The notes under the pieces were generated by a model that saw only the letters and a program-made list of their open reading frames with translations, ran no database searches and was not told the DNA's origin. A stretch of DNA of 64,000 nucleotides from positions 1 through 64,000 of the forward strand of contig NZ_JAMOAO010000002.1 in NCBI RefSeq assembly GCF_030555055.1, given 5' to 3'. This document shows, one piece after another, positions 39,264-48,021 of this stretch. The position numbers and the translations under genes were made by a program. Each line of letters starts with the position of its first letter. The first letter of the stretch is position 1. The stretch comes from Nocardiopsis sp. YSL2. Its GTDB lineage: Bacteria > Actinomycetota > Actinomycetes > Streptosporangiales > Streptosporangiaceae.

Positions 39264-40224
39264 CGATGCCCTCGTGGAGGGACTGCGGGTGGCGGTGCCG
39301 CTGCACATCCTGCAGCTCACCGGACACTCGCGCGCCGAACTCTTGGCCATCGCTGCCGGGGCGGGCCAGGAGGCCGGCCACAAGGGCGACAGCCTCCAGT
39401 TCCCCGCGAAGTCCACGGCCGGACGCCGGACCACCGCGCACGCCTTCAACGCGCTCGCGCGTGGCCTGGCCGCGGCCGCCCACCTCCACGGAACCTGCGA
39501 TGCGTTCGGCGTGCACTGGTGCACTCGCGACCACGCCGGATGCCCGCGCCGCCCCGACCCCGCCAGCGGCATCCGCCCGATGGGCTACCAGGAGATGGCC
39601 GACCGGGCCGTCGCGATCCTCGACGACTTCGAGCAGCTGCTCGGGCCGTCCGGCACGCCGGAGCGGCCGGACCGCACCATCGACGCCGTGCTCGCCGCCC
39701 GCCCGTCCCTGGCCGCCGGCCGAGTCGAGGCGGACGGGTCCACGGTCACCTACACCTACGCGCACGGCGCACGCGAGCGCGACCTCGTCGACGCCGCCCT
39801 GCACGGCCGCGGCCACCCGCCCCTGCGGTGGGTCAAGGACTGGCTCGCCGAGTGGGTGCTGTGGTTCGACGAGGACCGGCCCGAGCGGACCTACCGCTAC
39901 CCCGACGGGCTGTCCCACATCACCCTCACCGGCCACCTCGGCGGCCAGCCACTCACCGTCCGCGCCGTCCCCGCACCGAAGGAAGGGCCCGTGTCCGAGC
40001 CGCACCCACTGATCACCCAGCTCAAGGCGGCCCGCACCGCCATGGGCCTGTCCGTCGCCAAGCTCGCCGCCCGCGGCGGCTACAGCGAGCAGACCATCCG
40101 CTCCTGGGAGTCCGGCAAGTCCGCTCCCAACCTGGACAACCTCGACGACTACGCCGCCGCCGTCGGCCTCGACGTAGTTCTCCAGCCCACCGCCCACACC
40201 ACCACCGAGGACACCGCCGCATGA
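39247..40224 (+). CDS. multi-domain early protein with C-terminal XRE HTH
   Basis: A 325-residue protein starting at GTG. Residues about 1-125 are an unassigned helical domain with AFNALARGLAAAAHLHGTCD. Residues about 140-245 repeat the domain of the preceding gene (VLAARPSLAAGRVEADGSTV, TYTYAHGARERD, GHLGGQPLTVRAVPAP). Residues about 255-315 are an XRE HTH (LKAARTAMGLSVAKLAARGG, YSEQTIRSWESGKSAP). A GTG at 39991 with GAAGGA upstream could start the HTH alone, so two products from one frame are possible. Confidence 0.6.
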   Translation: MAADVDDALVEGLRVAVPLHILQLTGHSRAELLAIAAGAGQEAGHKGDSLQFPAKSTAGRRTTAHAFNALARGLAAAAHLHGTCDAFGVHWCTRDHAGCPRRPDPASGIRPMGYQEMADRAVAILDDFEQLLGPSGTPERPDRTIDAVLAARPSLAAGRVEADGSTVTYTYAHGARERDLVDAALHGRGHPPLRWVKDWLAEWVLWFDEDRPERTYRYPDGLSHITLTGHLGGQPLTVRAVPAPKEGPVSEPHPLITQLKAARTAMGLSVAKLAARGGYSEQTIRSWESGKSAPNLDNLDDYAAAVGLDVVLQPTAHTTTEDTAA

Positions 40225-40742
40225 AGCTCAAGATCGACCCGAAGCTCGGCTCGGCCGCCGAGGCCGCCCTGCAGCCCTACGTCGCCAAGCTCTACACCAC
40301 GCCCGGCATGCGCCTGATGGCGGTCGTCGAGCTCAAGCAGGACGACAAGAACGCGCCCGCCCCGGACAGCGAGGCCGGACTGTGGGTCAAGGCCCGCATC
40401 TCCTCCGTGGAGATCGCCACCCCTGAGCAGGAGGGGACCCTCCGTGAGGCCCAGCGCGCACTCTTCCTCCAGCGCACCGCGGCTGGGACGCTCGACGAGG
40501 ACGGGGAGCTGCAGCTCGACGAGCGCACCCTCGAACTCACCGCCGGGATGCTCCACGCCGTCGAGGCCGCCCGGCTCACCGCGGTGCTGCGGCACTGGGC
40601 CGCATACATCCGCAGGGTCAACCGCACCGAGCAGCTCACCATCACCGAGGTCCGGCACGAGCTCGACGCCGTAGCCCAGGGCCTCACCGCCGGGCTCGAC
40701 CACGCCCGCGACGACAGCCTCGACGACGAGGCGGGCATCTGA
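40221..40742 (+). CDS. early phage protein, unknown
   Basis: A 173-residue protein overlapping the previous stop by ATGA. It begins with KLKIDPKLGSAAEAALQPYV and contains a helical C-terminal half (LTAVLRHWAAYIRRVNRTEQ). Acidic overall. No family is recognised. Ends at the base where the next gene begins. Confidence 0.5.
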   Translation: MKLKIDPKLGSAAEAALQPYVAKLYTTPGMRLMAVVELKQDDKNAPAPDSEAGLWVKARISSVEIATPEQEGTLREAQRALFLQRTAAGTLDEDGELQLDERTLELTAGMLHAVEAARLTAVLRHWAAYIRRVNRTEQLTITEVRHELDAVAQGLTAGLDHARDDSLDDEAGI

Positions 40743-41092
40743 TGACCGAGACCCAGATCGTCGTCGACAACCTTGCTGTCCTGTCCCGGGAGTTGGACAA
40801 GGCCGTCGCCAAGCTCGGCGAACTCGACGCCGTCCGCATCGCCGCGGAGGGCGACTACAAGCTCGCCTACTCCCGCGCGTTCCGGAACGCGTCCGGGTCC
40901 GTGGAGGACCGCAAGCAGCAGGCGACCGAGACGTGCGATGCCCTGTGGCGCACCTGGTCGCTCGCCGAGTCGACCGTTGCCGTTCAGAAGGCGCACCTGC
41001 GGGCGCTGCATGCCCGCGTGGACGTGGGCCGGTCGATCTTCTCCGCGCGCAAGACCGAGGTCGGTCTCGCGCAGATGGGAGGTGCGCCATGA
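40742..41092 (+). CDS. helical early phage protein
   Basis: A 116-residue almost fully helical protein (NLAVLSRELDKAVAKLGELD, then TWSLAESTVAVQKAHLRALH), likely a coiled coil. It shares one base with the previous stop and overlaps the next gene by four bases. No function assigned. Confidence 0.5.
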   Translation: MTETQIVVDNLAVLSRELDKAVAKLGELDAVRIAAEGDYKLAYSRAFRNASGSVEDRKQQATETCDALWRTWSLAESTVAVQKAHLRALHARVDVGRSIFSARKTEVGLAQMGGAP

Positions 41093-41475
41093 ACCGGCTG
41101 CGCGAGTGCGGATCATCGCACACCCACGAGGGCGTCGAGGTCGTGTGCGGCCGCGAGGCCGGCCACCCGCCCGGTAACCACTACACCTCCGCGCACGGCG
41201 GGGTGTCCTGGCCGACCGAGATCGGCGTCACCGGCCGGGAGCTGGTCTGGGAGGAAGAGGTCACCTTCTACCCGGACGGGTCCGCAGTCGTCTCCCTGGC
41301 TACGGCCGACGGCCGACCCACCGAGCTGAACCTCACCGCGGCCCGGCGCGAGGCGCTCATCGGCGCGCTGCTGCTGCCGGGCGAGACCGCGTGGGCGGAC
41401 GACGACCCCGAACTTGCGCCCGCGCCCCGTCGCCGCGGCGCGCACCGCCGTCAGAAGGAGGCCAGCCGTGGTTGA
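41089..41475 (+). CDS. early phage protein, unknown
   Basis: A 128-residue protein with CGREAGHPPGNHYTSAHGG and a beta-rich middle (EVTFYPDGSAVVSLATADGR). The early C-x-H pattern resembles small zinc-binding actinophage proteins whose cysteine motif precedes a GHxGxH element. The end is basic. Function unknown. Confidence 0.5.
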   Translation: MNRLRECGSSHTHEGVEVVCGREAGHPPGNHYTSAHGGVSWPTEIGVTGRELVWEEEVTFYPDGSAVVSLATADGRPTELNLTAARREALIGALLLPGETAWADDDPELAPAPRRRGAHRRQKEASRG

Positions 41476-42007
41476 GGTCGTCTACCGCGCTACCAACGCC
41501 GCGACGTCCGTCTACTCGACCGCCTACGGGCAGGCCATCGAGGACCGCAAGGCCGCCCTCGCCGCCTTCCTCGAACGCCACGGCTTCCACCTCGACACCG
41601 AGGTCTACGCCCGGGACGAGGGAACCGACCGCGTTGTCGGCGTCCGGAACAGCCACCCTGACGTGACTCCCTATGGGTGGCGTGTCGACCGGCGGCACTC
41701 TGACGCCATCGTCCCGAACCTGCGCACCAGGCACGGCAAGAAGATCGACGAACAGCTGGCTGGGATTCCGCACGCCAACGGCCGCAAGTTCTTGCCCGGC
41801 GGCATGCCGGACCACTGCCTCGCAGGCCACGTACTCATGCACCCCTCCGTCGAGGTCCTCGATGGGCACCTGTTCGTGGGCTGGCCCCGGGAACTGCCCG
41901 AGAAGATCCAGGGCCGCATCGACGGCACGGTCTGGCGCGAGATCCCGCTGTCCACCTACCACCTGGCCCGCGAGGCCGCCGAAGTCGAGGAGGCCGGCCG
42001 TGGCTGA
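41468..42007 (+). CDS. early phage protein, unknown
   Basis: A 179-residue protein, GTG start. Notable segments are AFLERHGFHLDTEVYARDEG, VTPYGWRVDRRHSDAIVPNL and RKFLPGGMPDHCLAGHVLMH. No catalytic pattern is recognised. It overlaps both neighbours by eight bases. Confidence 0.5.
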   Translation: MVEVVYRATNAATSVYSTAYGQAIEDRKAALAAFLERHGFHLDTEVYARDEGTDRVVGVRNSHPDVTPYGWRVDRRHSDAIVPNLRTRHGKKIDEQLAGIPHANGRKFLPGGMPDHCLAGHVLMHPSVEVLDGHLFVGWPRELPEKIQGRIDGTVWREIPLSTYHLAREAAEVEEAGRG

Positions 42008-43064
42008 CGTCAAGCTGCCGTACCGCTACAAGGACGAGGACGGCGACGAGATGATCGTCGCCTCCGGGCTCATCTCCCTGCACAAGGGCAACCGAGTCGC
42101 GGCCCTCAACGCCCCCTACGGCCCTGACGCCGTCGGCCTGGCCGAAGCCTCCCTGCTCGCCGGTGGAGTTGTCTCGCACACCGTCGTCTCCGAGGCCGAC
42201 CGGCAGGCGTGGGAGCAGCGGGCCGCCAAGGACGCAGCCCGGTCCATGCGCAAGCGGGCCGTGGCGGCTCTCCGAGCTGGCAACTGGGACGAGGACCCGA
42301 CCGAACCGGTTCGCGCCCTGCCCCTACTGTCCGGCGACACCGCCCGGGGCGCTGATGTCCACGTGGCCACCCCGGAAGGCATCACCCCGTGCGGGGAAGG
42401 ACACCACGACGTCACCGTCGCTGGCCTGCTCGCCGAGGTCACGTGCGTGGAGTGCCTGCGGGTGATCGCTGTGGAGCGCGGCGAGCAGGTGGACAAGCTC
42501 AGGAGCGAGAGAGACGTGGCCCTGCGCGAGCTCGGCAAGGCGTTGACCGCCGAGCGTGCCGAGCACCTGACTGTGCAGCAACACGGAACCGCGCATCGGG
42601 TCGCTCAGCTTGAGAAGGACGTGGGGCGGCTGGAGCGTGACCGCGCCGAGGACCAGGCCCGACTCGCGCTACTCGACGGCCGCGTCCGCAGCACTGAGGC
42701 CGACCTGGGGCCCGTCGTGTGGTCCGACGAGGCTGCCCCCGGCGGGTACGTGTGCGCCGCCCCGACACCCAGCGGCATTTGCGGGCAGCCCATCGAGTCC
42801 GAGCCGTGCCGGGAGCACGCGCTGGCCGGCCAGCTGGCCGCCGCAGTCGAGCGCCTCGATGTCCTGGAGAGCACCGACCGCGGGGAGAAGGTGCCCGCCG
42901 GGACGCGCGTCGACGGCGAGCCCGGCGATGACGACGAGTACCGGCACTGCGGGGCGACCAGCGAACTGCCGAGCGGCGACGAGTACGCGTGCGCGCGCCG
43001 AGTTGGCCACGACGGCCGATGCAGCCCGCACCGCGACCCTGTCGAAGGCTGTGACGGACAGTGA
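42000..43064 (+). CDS. large early phage protein with coiled coil and Cys clusters
   Basis: A 354-residue protein. Residues about 1-110 are unassigned (GLISLHKGNRVAALNAPYGP), residues 125-155 contain CGEGHHDVTVAGLLAEVTCV, followed by a coiled coil near 160-220 (RSERDVALRELGKALTAERA). The C-terminal part has further Cys/His sites (ICGQPIESEPCREH, then CARRVGHDGRCSPH). It may be a multi-domain zinc protein; function not known. Confidence 0.5.
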   Translation: MADVKLPYRYKDEDGDEMIVASGLISLHKGNRVAALNAPYGPDAVGLAEASLLAGGVVSHTVVSEADRQAWEQRAAKDAARSMRKRAVAALRAGNWDEDPTEPVRALPLLSGDTARGADVHVATPEGITPCGEGHHDVTVAGLLAEVTCVECLRVIAVERGEQVDKLRSERDVALRELGKALTAERAEHLTVQQHGTAHRVAQLEKDVGRLERDRAEDQARLALLDGRVRSTEADLGPVVWSDEAAPGGYVCAAPTPSGICGQPIESEPCREHALAGQLAAAVERLDVLESTDRGEKVPAGTRVDGEPGDDDEYRHCGATSELPSGDEYACARRVGHDGRCSPHRDPVEGCDGQ

Positions 43065-43204
43065 CCCCATACCGCCGCTGGTCCCCGTCCTGGGGTCAGG
43101 CCGTCCTCGCCGGCATCTGCTCGTTCGTGATCACCCTGGCCCTCATCCAGGCCGCGCTCGGGCCGCGCGGACCCGTCGACCTTCTCCTGGTGGTGACCCC
43201 ATGA
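43061..43204 (+). CDS. 47-residue membrane protein
   Basis: A short gene below usual length limits, GTG to TGA, overlapping both neighbours by four bases. The product has a hydrophobic segment (AVLAGICSFVITLALIQAAL) after a Trp-rich start. The overlaps support that it is translated. Function unknown. Confidence 0.45.
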   Translation: MTPYRRWSPSWGQAVLAGICSFVITLALIQAALGPRGPVDLLLVVTP

Positions 43205-43512
43205 CCGTCAACCAGCGCCTGCGCCAGAAGCTCGCGGCGACCACCCTGCTCGCGCTCGTCACCGAGGATGCCCCGCCCGCCGAGTGGACCCTGTCCGCCG
43301 ACGAGCCGGGCCTGTACGGGCACGTGTTCGCCGACCACGACGAGCGCGCCCAGCTCGAAGGTCTGGCCGCGTGGCAGCGCGTCCTCGGCGCCGGGCATGT
43401 CCGCCACTCCACAGCGGGCGACTACGACCACCTGTCCATCAAGGGCTCCTACGAAGGCGTGCCCGTGGAGGTCATCACCATGATCCCGACCAAGCAGAAG
43501 GCCACCTCATGA
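43201..43512 (+). CDS. early phage protein, unknown
   Basis: A 103-residue protein (VNQRLRQKLAATTLLALVTE, then GLAAWQRVLGAGHVRHSTAG, then VPVEVITMIPTKQKATS). Mixed helix and strand. It overlaps the small membrane protein gene and the next gene. No family is recognised. Confidence 0.5.
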   Translation: MTVNQRLRQKLAATTLLALVTEDAPPAEWTLSADEPGLYGHVFADHDERAQLEGLAAWQRVLGAGHVRHSTAGDYDHLSIKGSYEGVPVEVITMIPTKQKATS

Positions 43513-43769
43513 CCGACAACCGTGCGCACCACCGCCATTTCACCGACGCCATGGACGCGTTCCTGAGCGGAACCCTGCTCGATCCTCCGGCCGCGGCTGA
43601 GCGTGACTGGGTGGCCGAGGTCCGCGCCACCACGTCCATGGACGAGATGAAGGGCGTCGCCCGCGACTACATGCAGGCCAACGGCGGCAACGGCTACGGC
43701 ATGCCGACCGAGCTGTCCGTGGCGTTCCGCGAGCACGGCGACGCCCTGAGGAAGCAGGCCGGACAGTGA
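43509..43769 (+). CDS. small early phage protein
   Basis: An 86-residue protein (HRHFTDAMDAFLSGTLLDPP, then VRATTSMDEMKGVARDYMQA). Overlaps neighbours by ATGA and GTGA. No function recognised. Confidence 0.45.
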   Translation: MTDNRAHHRHFTDAMDAFLSGTLLDPPAAAERDWVAEVRATTSMDEMKGVARDYMQANGGNGYGMPTELSVAFREHGDALRKQAGQ

Positions 43770-43951
43770 CTGGCGACCTGGAGCCTCCGGCCTTCTACCT
43801 GGAGTGCCGGGCCGACCGCATCGCGGTCGCCCGCGTGCTCCTCACCCGCATCGACCGGCAGCGCGTCCGCGAGGACAACCCGGTCGCCCGCCGGCGACTC
43901 GACCGCCGTGCCGCCCGCCTGTCCCGCTACCTGCGCGACCACGGCGCCTGA
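43766..43951 (+). CDS. small basic early phage protein
   Basis: A 61-residue basic helical protein (CRADRIAVARVLLTRIDRQR, then RRRLDRRAARLSRYLRDHGA), starting at GTG. Its Arg-rich helix could bind nucleic acid. Function unknown. Confidence 0.45.
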   Translation: MTGDLEPPAFYLECRADRIAVARVLLTRIDRQRVREDNPVARRRLDRRAARLSRYLRDHGA

Positions 43952-43967
43952 CCACCTGGAGGACCAC

Positions 43968-44270
43968 ATGGCCACCGAGCCCCGACAGATCACGGTCACG
44001 CGGTACGTGTGCCCCTACTGCTCTCGCGGCCACGCCAAGCGGTACCCCGCCACCGTCCACATCGGCCGGTGCTGGAAGAACCCCGACAACCACGGCTGCA
44101 AGACCTGCATTTTCCACACCCCCGCCGGAGGCAAGAGGGGCGGCTGCATCCCCGGACAGGACTGCGACTGCAACGTCACCGACGAGTCCTGCGGACAGGG
44201 GATCGACATCACCGGCGGGCTGAAGACCCACTGCCCGGACTGGGAGACCGCGGACACGCTCCCGTTCTGA
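43968..44270 (+). CDS. Cys-rich zinc-ribbon-like early protein
   Basis: A 100-residue protein with many cysteines: VTRYVCPYCSRGHAKR, then HGCKTCIFHTP, then CDCNVTDESCGQG. Two or more zinc ribbons are likely. The ATG follows CTGGAGGACCAC. Small zinc-ribbon proteins in phage early regions often bind DNA or host RNA polymerase; no target can be named. Confidence 0.55.
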   Translation: MATEPRQITVTRYVCPYCSRGHAKRYPATVHIGRCWKNPDNHGCKTCIFHTPAGGKRGGCIPGQDCDCNVTDESCGQGIDITGGLKTHCPDWETADTLPF

Positions 44271-44319
44271 CACGGCCGGCCCCGACTGACCTGACGAACC
44301 TGACCATCTGGAGGACGAC

Positions 44320-44661
44320 ATGGCCAAGGCCAAGAGGATCGAGAAGCGCCCGGACCCGCGGGACGCCCACGTCCGCGACTACGAGCAGCACGTCGCTGAG
44401 GCCGAGCGCCTCGCCGACCGAGCCCACCACTACACCTACGGCGACGGCGGCGACCCGGTCACCGGCGCCGCCCTGGCCGCGGAAGGCCAGATCCACGCGA
44501 CCCTCGCGCTGGCCGCCGCCCACATGGCCGCCAGCCCGCGGTCGCGCACGTGGGGCGAGGCCACGCACGTGGTCAACGTCCAGGCCCCCGGCCCGGACGG
44601 GCTGGCGGCGGCCTCCGCCGTGGTGCGGGCACAGCGCCGCATCCCTCGCTCGCAGACCTGA
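44320..44661 (+). CDS. early phage protein, unknown
   Basis: A 113-residue protein (DAHVRDYEQHVAEAERLADR, ALAAEGQIHATLALAAAHMA). Mostly helical with a basic start. CTGGAGGACGAC lies before the ATG, as before the previous gene. No family is recognised. Confidence 0.5.
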   Translation: MAKAKRIEKRPDPRDAHVRDYEQHVAEAERLADRAHHYTYGDGGDPVTGAALAAEGQIHATLALAAAHMAASPRSRTWGEATHVVNVQAPGPDGLAAASAVVRAQRRIPRSQT

Positions 44662-44675
44662 CACAAGGAGAACCC

Positions 44676-45326
44676 ATGCTCATCGACATCGACCGACTGC
44701 GCTCACCGCTCGGCCACGAGTTCCTGCCCATCGAGGGGCACGAGGACGACAACTGCTGCGCCCAGGTCACCAACGGCGCCACCCAGTGCGGCGAACCTGA
44801 CGACGCCCACCACGCCCCCGAGGCCGTCAGCGAGTACCTCGACCTGATGGCGGAGCGGCTCGAGGACCCCGTGCACGACGTCGGCCACGACATCGGCACC
44901 TGGTTCTCGCTCAGCTACAGCAACTTCCTGGTGCTCCACCGGGTGCTGCTCGAGCACATGCCGCGCTGGTGGCAGCTCGCCTTCGTTAACCGCCTCGAGC
45001 AGCTCCACGCCGCCTACTCCCACCTCGAGCACCCGCCGAGCTTCGAGGTGCACCCCTGCAAATTCGTGATTGTGGAAGATCTGGACGACGACCAGCGCAA
45101 GAAGCTCGGCGTCACCTCGAGCATGGACGACTTCCCGGACATGCCTGAGGACCCCACCGAGGAACAGTTCGACGCTCACGAAGCCGCCTACGACAAGGCG
45201 TGTGACGCCGAAGTGTTCTACGACGCCGATGGCAACGAGCTCGATCGCAACCAGCGCGTTCCGCTCCGAGTGCCCGACCCAATCCCGCACTACCGGTACG
45301 GCCACGTTGAGCCCCGTCTGCCCTGA
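44676..45326 (+). CDS. acidic early phage protein, unknown
   Basis: A 216-residue acidic protein with ACAAGGAG before the ATG. It has EGHEDDNCCAQVTNGATQCG near the start and LVLHRVLLEHMPRWWQLAFV in the middle, then a strongly acidic stretch (MDDFPDMPEDPTEEQFDAHE). Base composition is slightly lower in GC than its neighbours around 45.0 kb. Acidic phage proteins sometimes mimic DNA, but there is no direct evidence here. Confidence 0.5.
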   Translation: MLIDIDRLRSPLGHEFLPIEGHEDDNCCAQVTNGATQCGEPDDAHHAPEAVSEYLDLMAERLEDPVHDVGHDIGTWFSLSYSNFLVLHRVLLEHMPRWWQLAFVNRLEQLHAAYSHLEHPPSFEVHPCKFVIVEDLDDDQRKKLGVTSSMDDFPDMPEDPTEEQFDAHEAAYDKACDAEVFYDADGNELDRNQRVPLRVPDPIPHYRYGHVEPRLP

Positions 45327-45403
45327 ACCCACTGACCCCCGCGTCTGCTGGGTGAGCCCGACTCCCCGGCGGGCGCGGACCAACCGTAGAGAGGAGGCCC
45401 GCG

Positions 45404-45712
45404 ATGTGGGTACGCCGCCGCGATCCATCCCAGAAGCACGAGTGCGACCTGCCGACGCGTGAGGTCACCTGGAAGCTGCCCGTGCCGGCCGACGGCTCGG
45501 CCAGCACGCTCCCGGACAGCCACACCGAGACCCTCGCCGACGGCGACCAGGGCGACCTGTGGAGGTGCGACACCTGCCGCGCCCTGTGGCGCCTCGGCGA
45601 CGCCTGCGACTGGTGCGACCGCTACGGCTACCACGACCGGGGCGTGTGCACGATCGGGCTGCGGTGGCGTCCGGCGACCCTCTGGCAGCGCGTCCGGCAC
45701 AGGGGTCGCTGA
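45404..45712 (+). CDS. zinc-finger-like early protein
   Basis: A 102-residue protein with LWRCDTCRALWRLGDACDWC, a run of Cys pairs that should bind zinc, preceded by a basic start (MWVRRRDPSQKHECDLPTRE). Its last base is the first of the replication initiator gene, so the two are co-translated. It may assist replication. Confidence 0.55.
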   Translation: MWVRRRDPSQKHECDLPTREVTWKLPVPADGSASTLPDSHTETLADGDQGDLWRCDTCRALWRLGDACDWCDRYGYHDRGVCTIGLRWRPATLWQRVRHRGR

Positions 45713-46851
45713 TGGCTCGCATTCGCTCGGTGAAGCCGGAGTTCTGGGACGACCGCAAGCTGGCGCGGTCGGTGTCCCGGGACGGCCGTCTGCTGTACAT
45801 CGGCCTGTGGAACCACTCGGACGAGCACGCCCGGGTGCAGGGCGACGCCAGACTCATCAAGGGCCGGGTGTTCCCCTACGAGGACGACCTCGACGACGAA
45901 GCCGTCGAGGAGCTGCTGGAGGAGCTGGCGGCCGCGGGGCGCATCGTGCGCTACGTCGCGGACGGTGACCCGTACCTGTTCCTGCCCAAGCTCTCCAAGC
46001 ACCAGCGTCTGGAGGCCGCGAAGGTCCCGTCGCGCCTGCCCGCTCCGGAGGACGCCGATCCTCCCGAGCCCGACTCGGAGCCGCCCGCGCCTCGCGCACA
46101 CGAGTCCGCGCGCGGCTCGGATGAGGCTGCGCGCCGCGAATCGAACACCCGCGACGCCTCGGAGGGCGCTCGGGAGGGGTCCGCGCCCGGCATGCAGCAG
46201 CCCCAGAGCGGCCAGGCGGCCGCCGCGGAGCCCACCAGCGGGACGCCCACGGACGAATCCGACCTGGACCAGGCGAACACGCAGGTCAACGGGTCTGCGC
46301 AGATCGGCGCGGATGAGTCTGCGCGCGGCGCGGACGAGTCCGGGACGACTGCCGCTTTTGCAGGTAGCAGGTGGCAGGTGGCAGGTGGCAGGGAGCAGGG
46401 GGGTGCGGGGGGAGGCTCGCACGCTGTCGACTCGGCCGCGCAGGAAGACCCCGGCGTCCGCTCCGCTCACGAGAGCGACCCCACGACCAAGGCCGTCATC
46501 ACCCGGGAACGCAACGCCCGCTTCGCCGAGTTCTACGACGCCTACCCGCGCAAGGTCGGACGCAAGGCCGCGGAGCAGAAGTTCCGGACGGCCGTGAAGA
46601 CCGTCGACCCGCAGGTGATCATCGACGCCGCCCACCGGTTCGCCGCAGCCCAGGCGCGCGCCGACCCCAAGTTCATCCCGCACCCGGCGACCTGGCTTCA
46701 CCAGGGCCGCTGGGACGACGAGGACGAACCCGCACAGTCGGCCGCCCGCAACGGCCGCCAGCCCTACCGCAACCAGGCCTTCCAGGGCGACCCCGACCCG
46801 TTCCCGCAGGCGGGCTCGTGGTCGATGCACGGAGGAGGAACCCATGTCTGA
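45712..46851 (+). CDS. phage replication initiator / replisome organiser
   Basis: A 379-residue protein. The N-terminal winged-helix part (ARIRSVKPEFWDDRKLARSV, RLLYIGLWNHSDEHARVQGD, YLFLPKLSKHQRLEAAKVPS) matches actinophage replication initiators. A long low-complexity linker follows, and the C-terminal part (ITRERNARFAEFYDAYPRKV, HPATWLHQGRWDDE) resembles DnaD/O-type domains that recruit the helicase loader. Six tandem heptamers lie inside the linker-coding part. The next gene is a DnaC-like loader, as expected. Confidence 0.75.
   Translation: MARIRSVKPEFWDDRKLARSVSRDGRLLYIGLWNHSDEHARVQGDARLIKGRVFPYEDDLDDEAVEELLEELAAAGRIVRYVADGDPYLFLPKLSKHQRLEAAKVPSRLPAPEDADPPEPDSEPPAPRAHESARGSDEAARRESNTRDASEGAREGSAPGMQQPQSGQAAAAEPTSGTPTDESDLDQANTQVNGSAQIGADESARGADESGTTAAFAGSRWQVAGGREQGGAGGGSHAVDSAAQEDPGVRSAHESDPTTKAVITRERNARFAEFYDAYPRKVGRKAAEQKFRTAVKTVDPQVIIDAAHRFAAAQARADPKFIPHPATWLHQGRWDDEDEPAQSAARNGRQPYRNQAFQGDPDPFPQAGSWSMHGGGTHV
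46360..46401 (+). repeat. six tandem heptamers (GCAGGTG-type), candidate replication origin
   Basis: Six adjacent 7-base units read GCAGGTA, GCAGGTG, GCAGGTG, GCAGGTG, GCAGGGA, GCAGGGG, preceded by CTTTT. The unit length of seven does not match the codon length in the sense of preserving one amino acid, so protein selection does not explain it. They lie inside the initiator gene, like the origin of lambda within gene O. Confidence 0.6.
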
Positions 46852-47545
46852 ACCCACCACCCTGACCGCCAGCGGCGACCTGTTCGCCCGCCTGTCTCGG
46901 ATCATCGCCGAGCGCGGCGAGGACACCACGCCCGGCGCGGTCGCTGACTTCCCGTCGCCGGACGAGCCTGGCCACCCCGAGTACCACCACCGGCAGCGCG
47001 TCCTCAGCGCGCTCGGCCGGTTCGACGCCGCCTGCCCGCCCCGGTACACGGGCGCCACCACCGACCACCCCGGCGTGCTCGCGTGGGCCGACCAGGTCGC
47101 TGCCTCACCCAAGACCGCGCCGTCGCTGCTGCTGTGGGGCAACACCGGCACCGGCAAGACCCACGCCGCCTACGCCGCGATCCGCCGGATCGCCCTGTCC
47201 GGCCCGACCCGGTTCGGGTTCATCGGGTCGACGTTCCCTGACCTGTACGCCGCCCTGCGCCCCGGGGCCGGCGACGGCCTGGAGCGCGAGCGCCGGATGC
47301 GCCGCATCATGACGATCCCGCTGCTGCTCCTGGACGACCTGGGCACCGCGAGCGACTCGGTGTGGACCGAGGAGATCACCTACCGGATCGTCAACCACCG
47401 CGACACCCACATGCTGCCCACCGTCTTCACCAGCAACATCCCGCCGGGCGGCCTGGCCCAGGTGTGCGACGACCGCATCGCCTCCCGGCTGCTCGGCATG
47501 ACCGTCCGCTACCACTTCGACGGCCCCGACCGGAGGACGACGTGA
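46844..47545 (+). CDS. DnaC-like helicase loader ATPase
   Basis: A 233-residue AAA+ ATPase. Walker A is GNTGTGKT (residues 99-106), Walker B is LLLLDDLG with Asp164 and Asp165, sensor I is in VFTSNIPP and an Arg finger candidate is in DDRIASRLLGM. It would load the host replicative helicase at the phage origin together with the initiator encoded just upstream. Confidence 0.85.
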   Translation: MSEPTTLTASGDLFARLSRIIAERGEDTTPGAVADFPSPDEPGHPEYHHRQRVLSALGRFDAACPPRYTGATTDHPGVLAWADQVAASPKTAPSLLLWGNTGTGKTHAAYAAIRRIALSGPTRFGFIGSTFPDLYAALRPGAGDGLERERRMRRIMTIPLLLLDDLGTASDSVWTEEITYRIVNHRDTHMLPTVFTSNIPPGGLAQVCDDRIASRLLGMTVRYHFDGPDRRTT

Positions 47546-48021
47546 CCGAGCACATCGAGGACGGTATCGCCCGCCACGCCTACGCCCAGGGCGAGGACCC
47601 CGTCGAGCACGCGGTGCGCCGCGCGGCCATCGAGATCGAGGTCGCCGACGAGGTCACCGTGAGCCGCCTGGAGGACCCGGCCGCGTGCCCCATCTACGGG
47701 GCCACGCCCACGGCCGAGTCCACCGCCCGCCGGATCATCGGCCGCCTGCTCACCCTCGGGTGGACCCAGCCCGCCGCCCAGGCGCCGGCCCCGACGAAGG
47801 GAACCGCCATGACCGCCGCCGACCTCCACGAGGAACTCGGTGTGCTCCTCGCCGAAGGCCACGGGCACCTGCCCGTCGTGCTCACCGACACCGACCCCGA
47901 CGGCACCGGCGCCGTGTACGAGCCGACCGAGGTTGGCCTGCTCCTCGGAGACGACGACGTCGACTGGGTCGCCATCGAGCTGACCGCCACCGACACCGCC
48001 GGGGAGGCGAGTCCGACGTGA
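47542..48021 (+). CDS. early phage protein, unknown
   Basis: A 159-residue protein starting at GTG in a GTGA-type overlap. The first half (HIEDGIARHAYAQGEDPVEH) and second half (LHEELGVLLAEGHGHLPVVL) look like separate units; the ATG at 47809 behind AAGGGAACC could start the second half alone. No family is recognised. This is the last fully intact P1 gene. Confidence 0.5.
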   Translation: MTEHIEDGIARHAYAQGEDPVEHAVRRAAIEIEVADEVTVSRLEDPAACPIYGATPTAESTARRIIGRLLTLGWTQPAAQAPAPTKGTAMTAADLHEELGVLLAEGHGHLPVVLTDTDPDGTGAVYEPTEVGLLLGDDDVDWVAIELTATDTAGEASPT

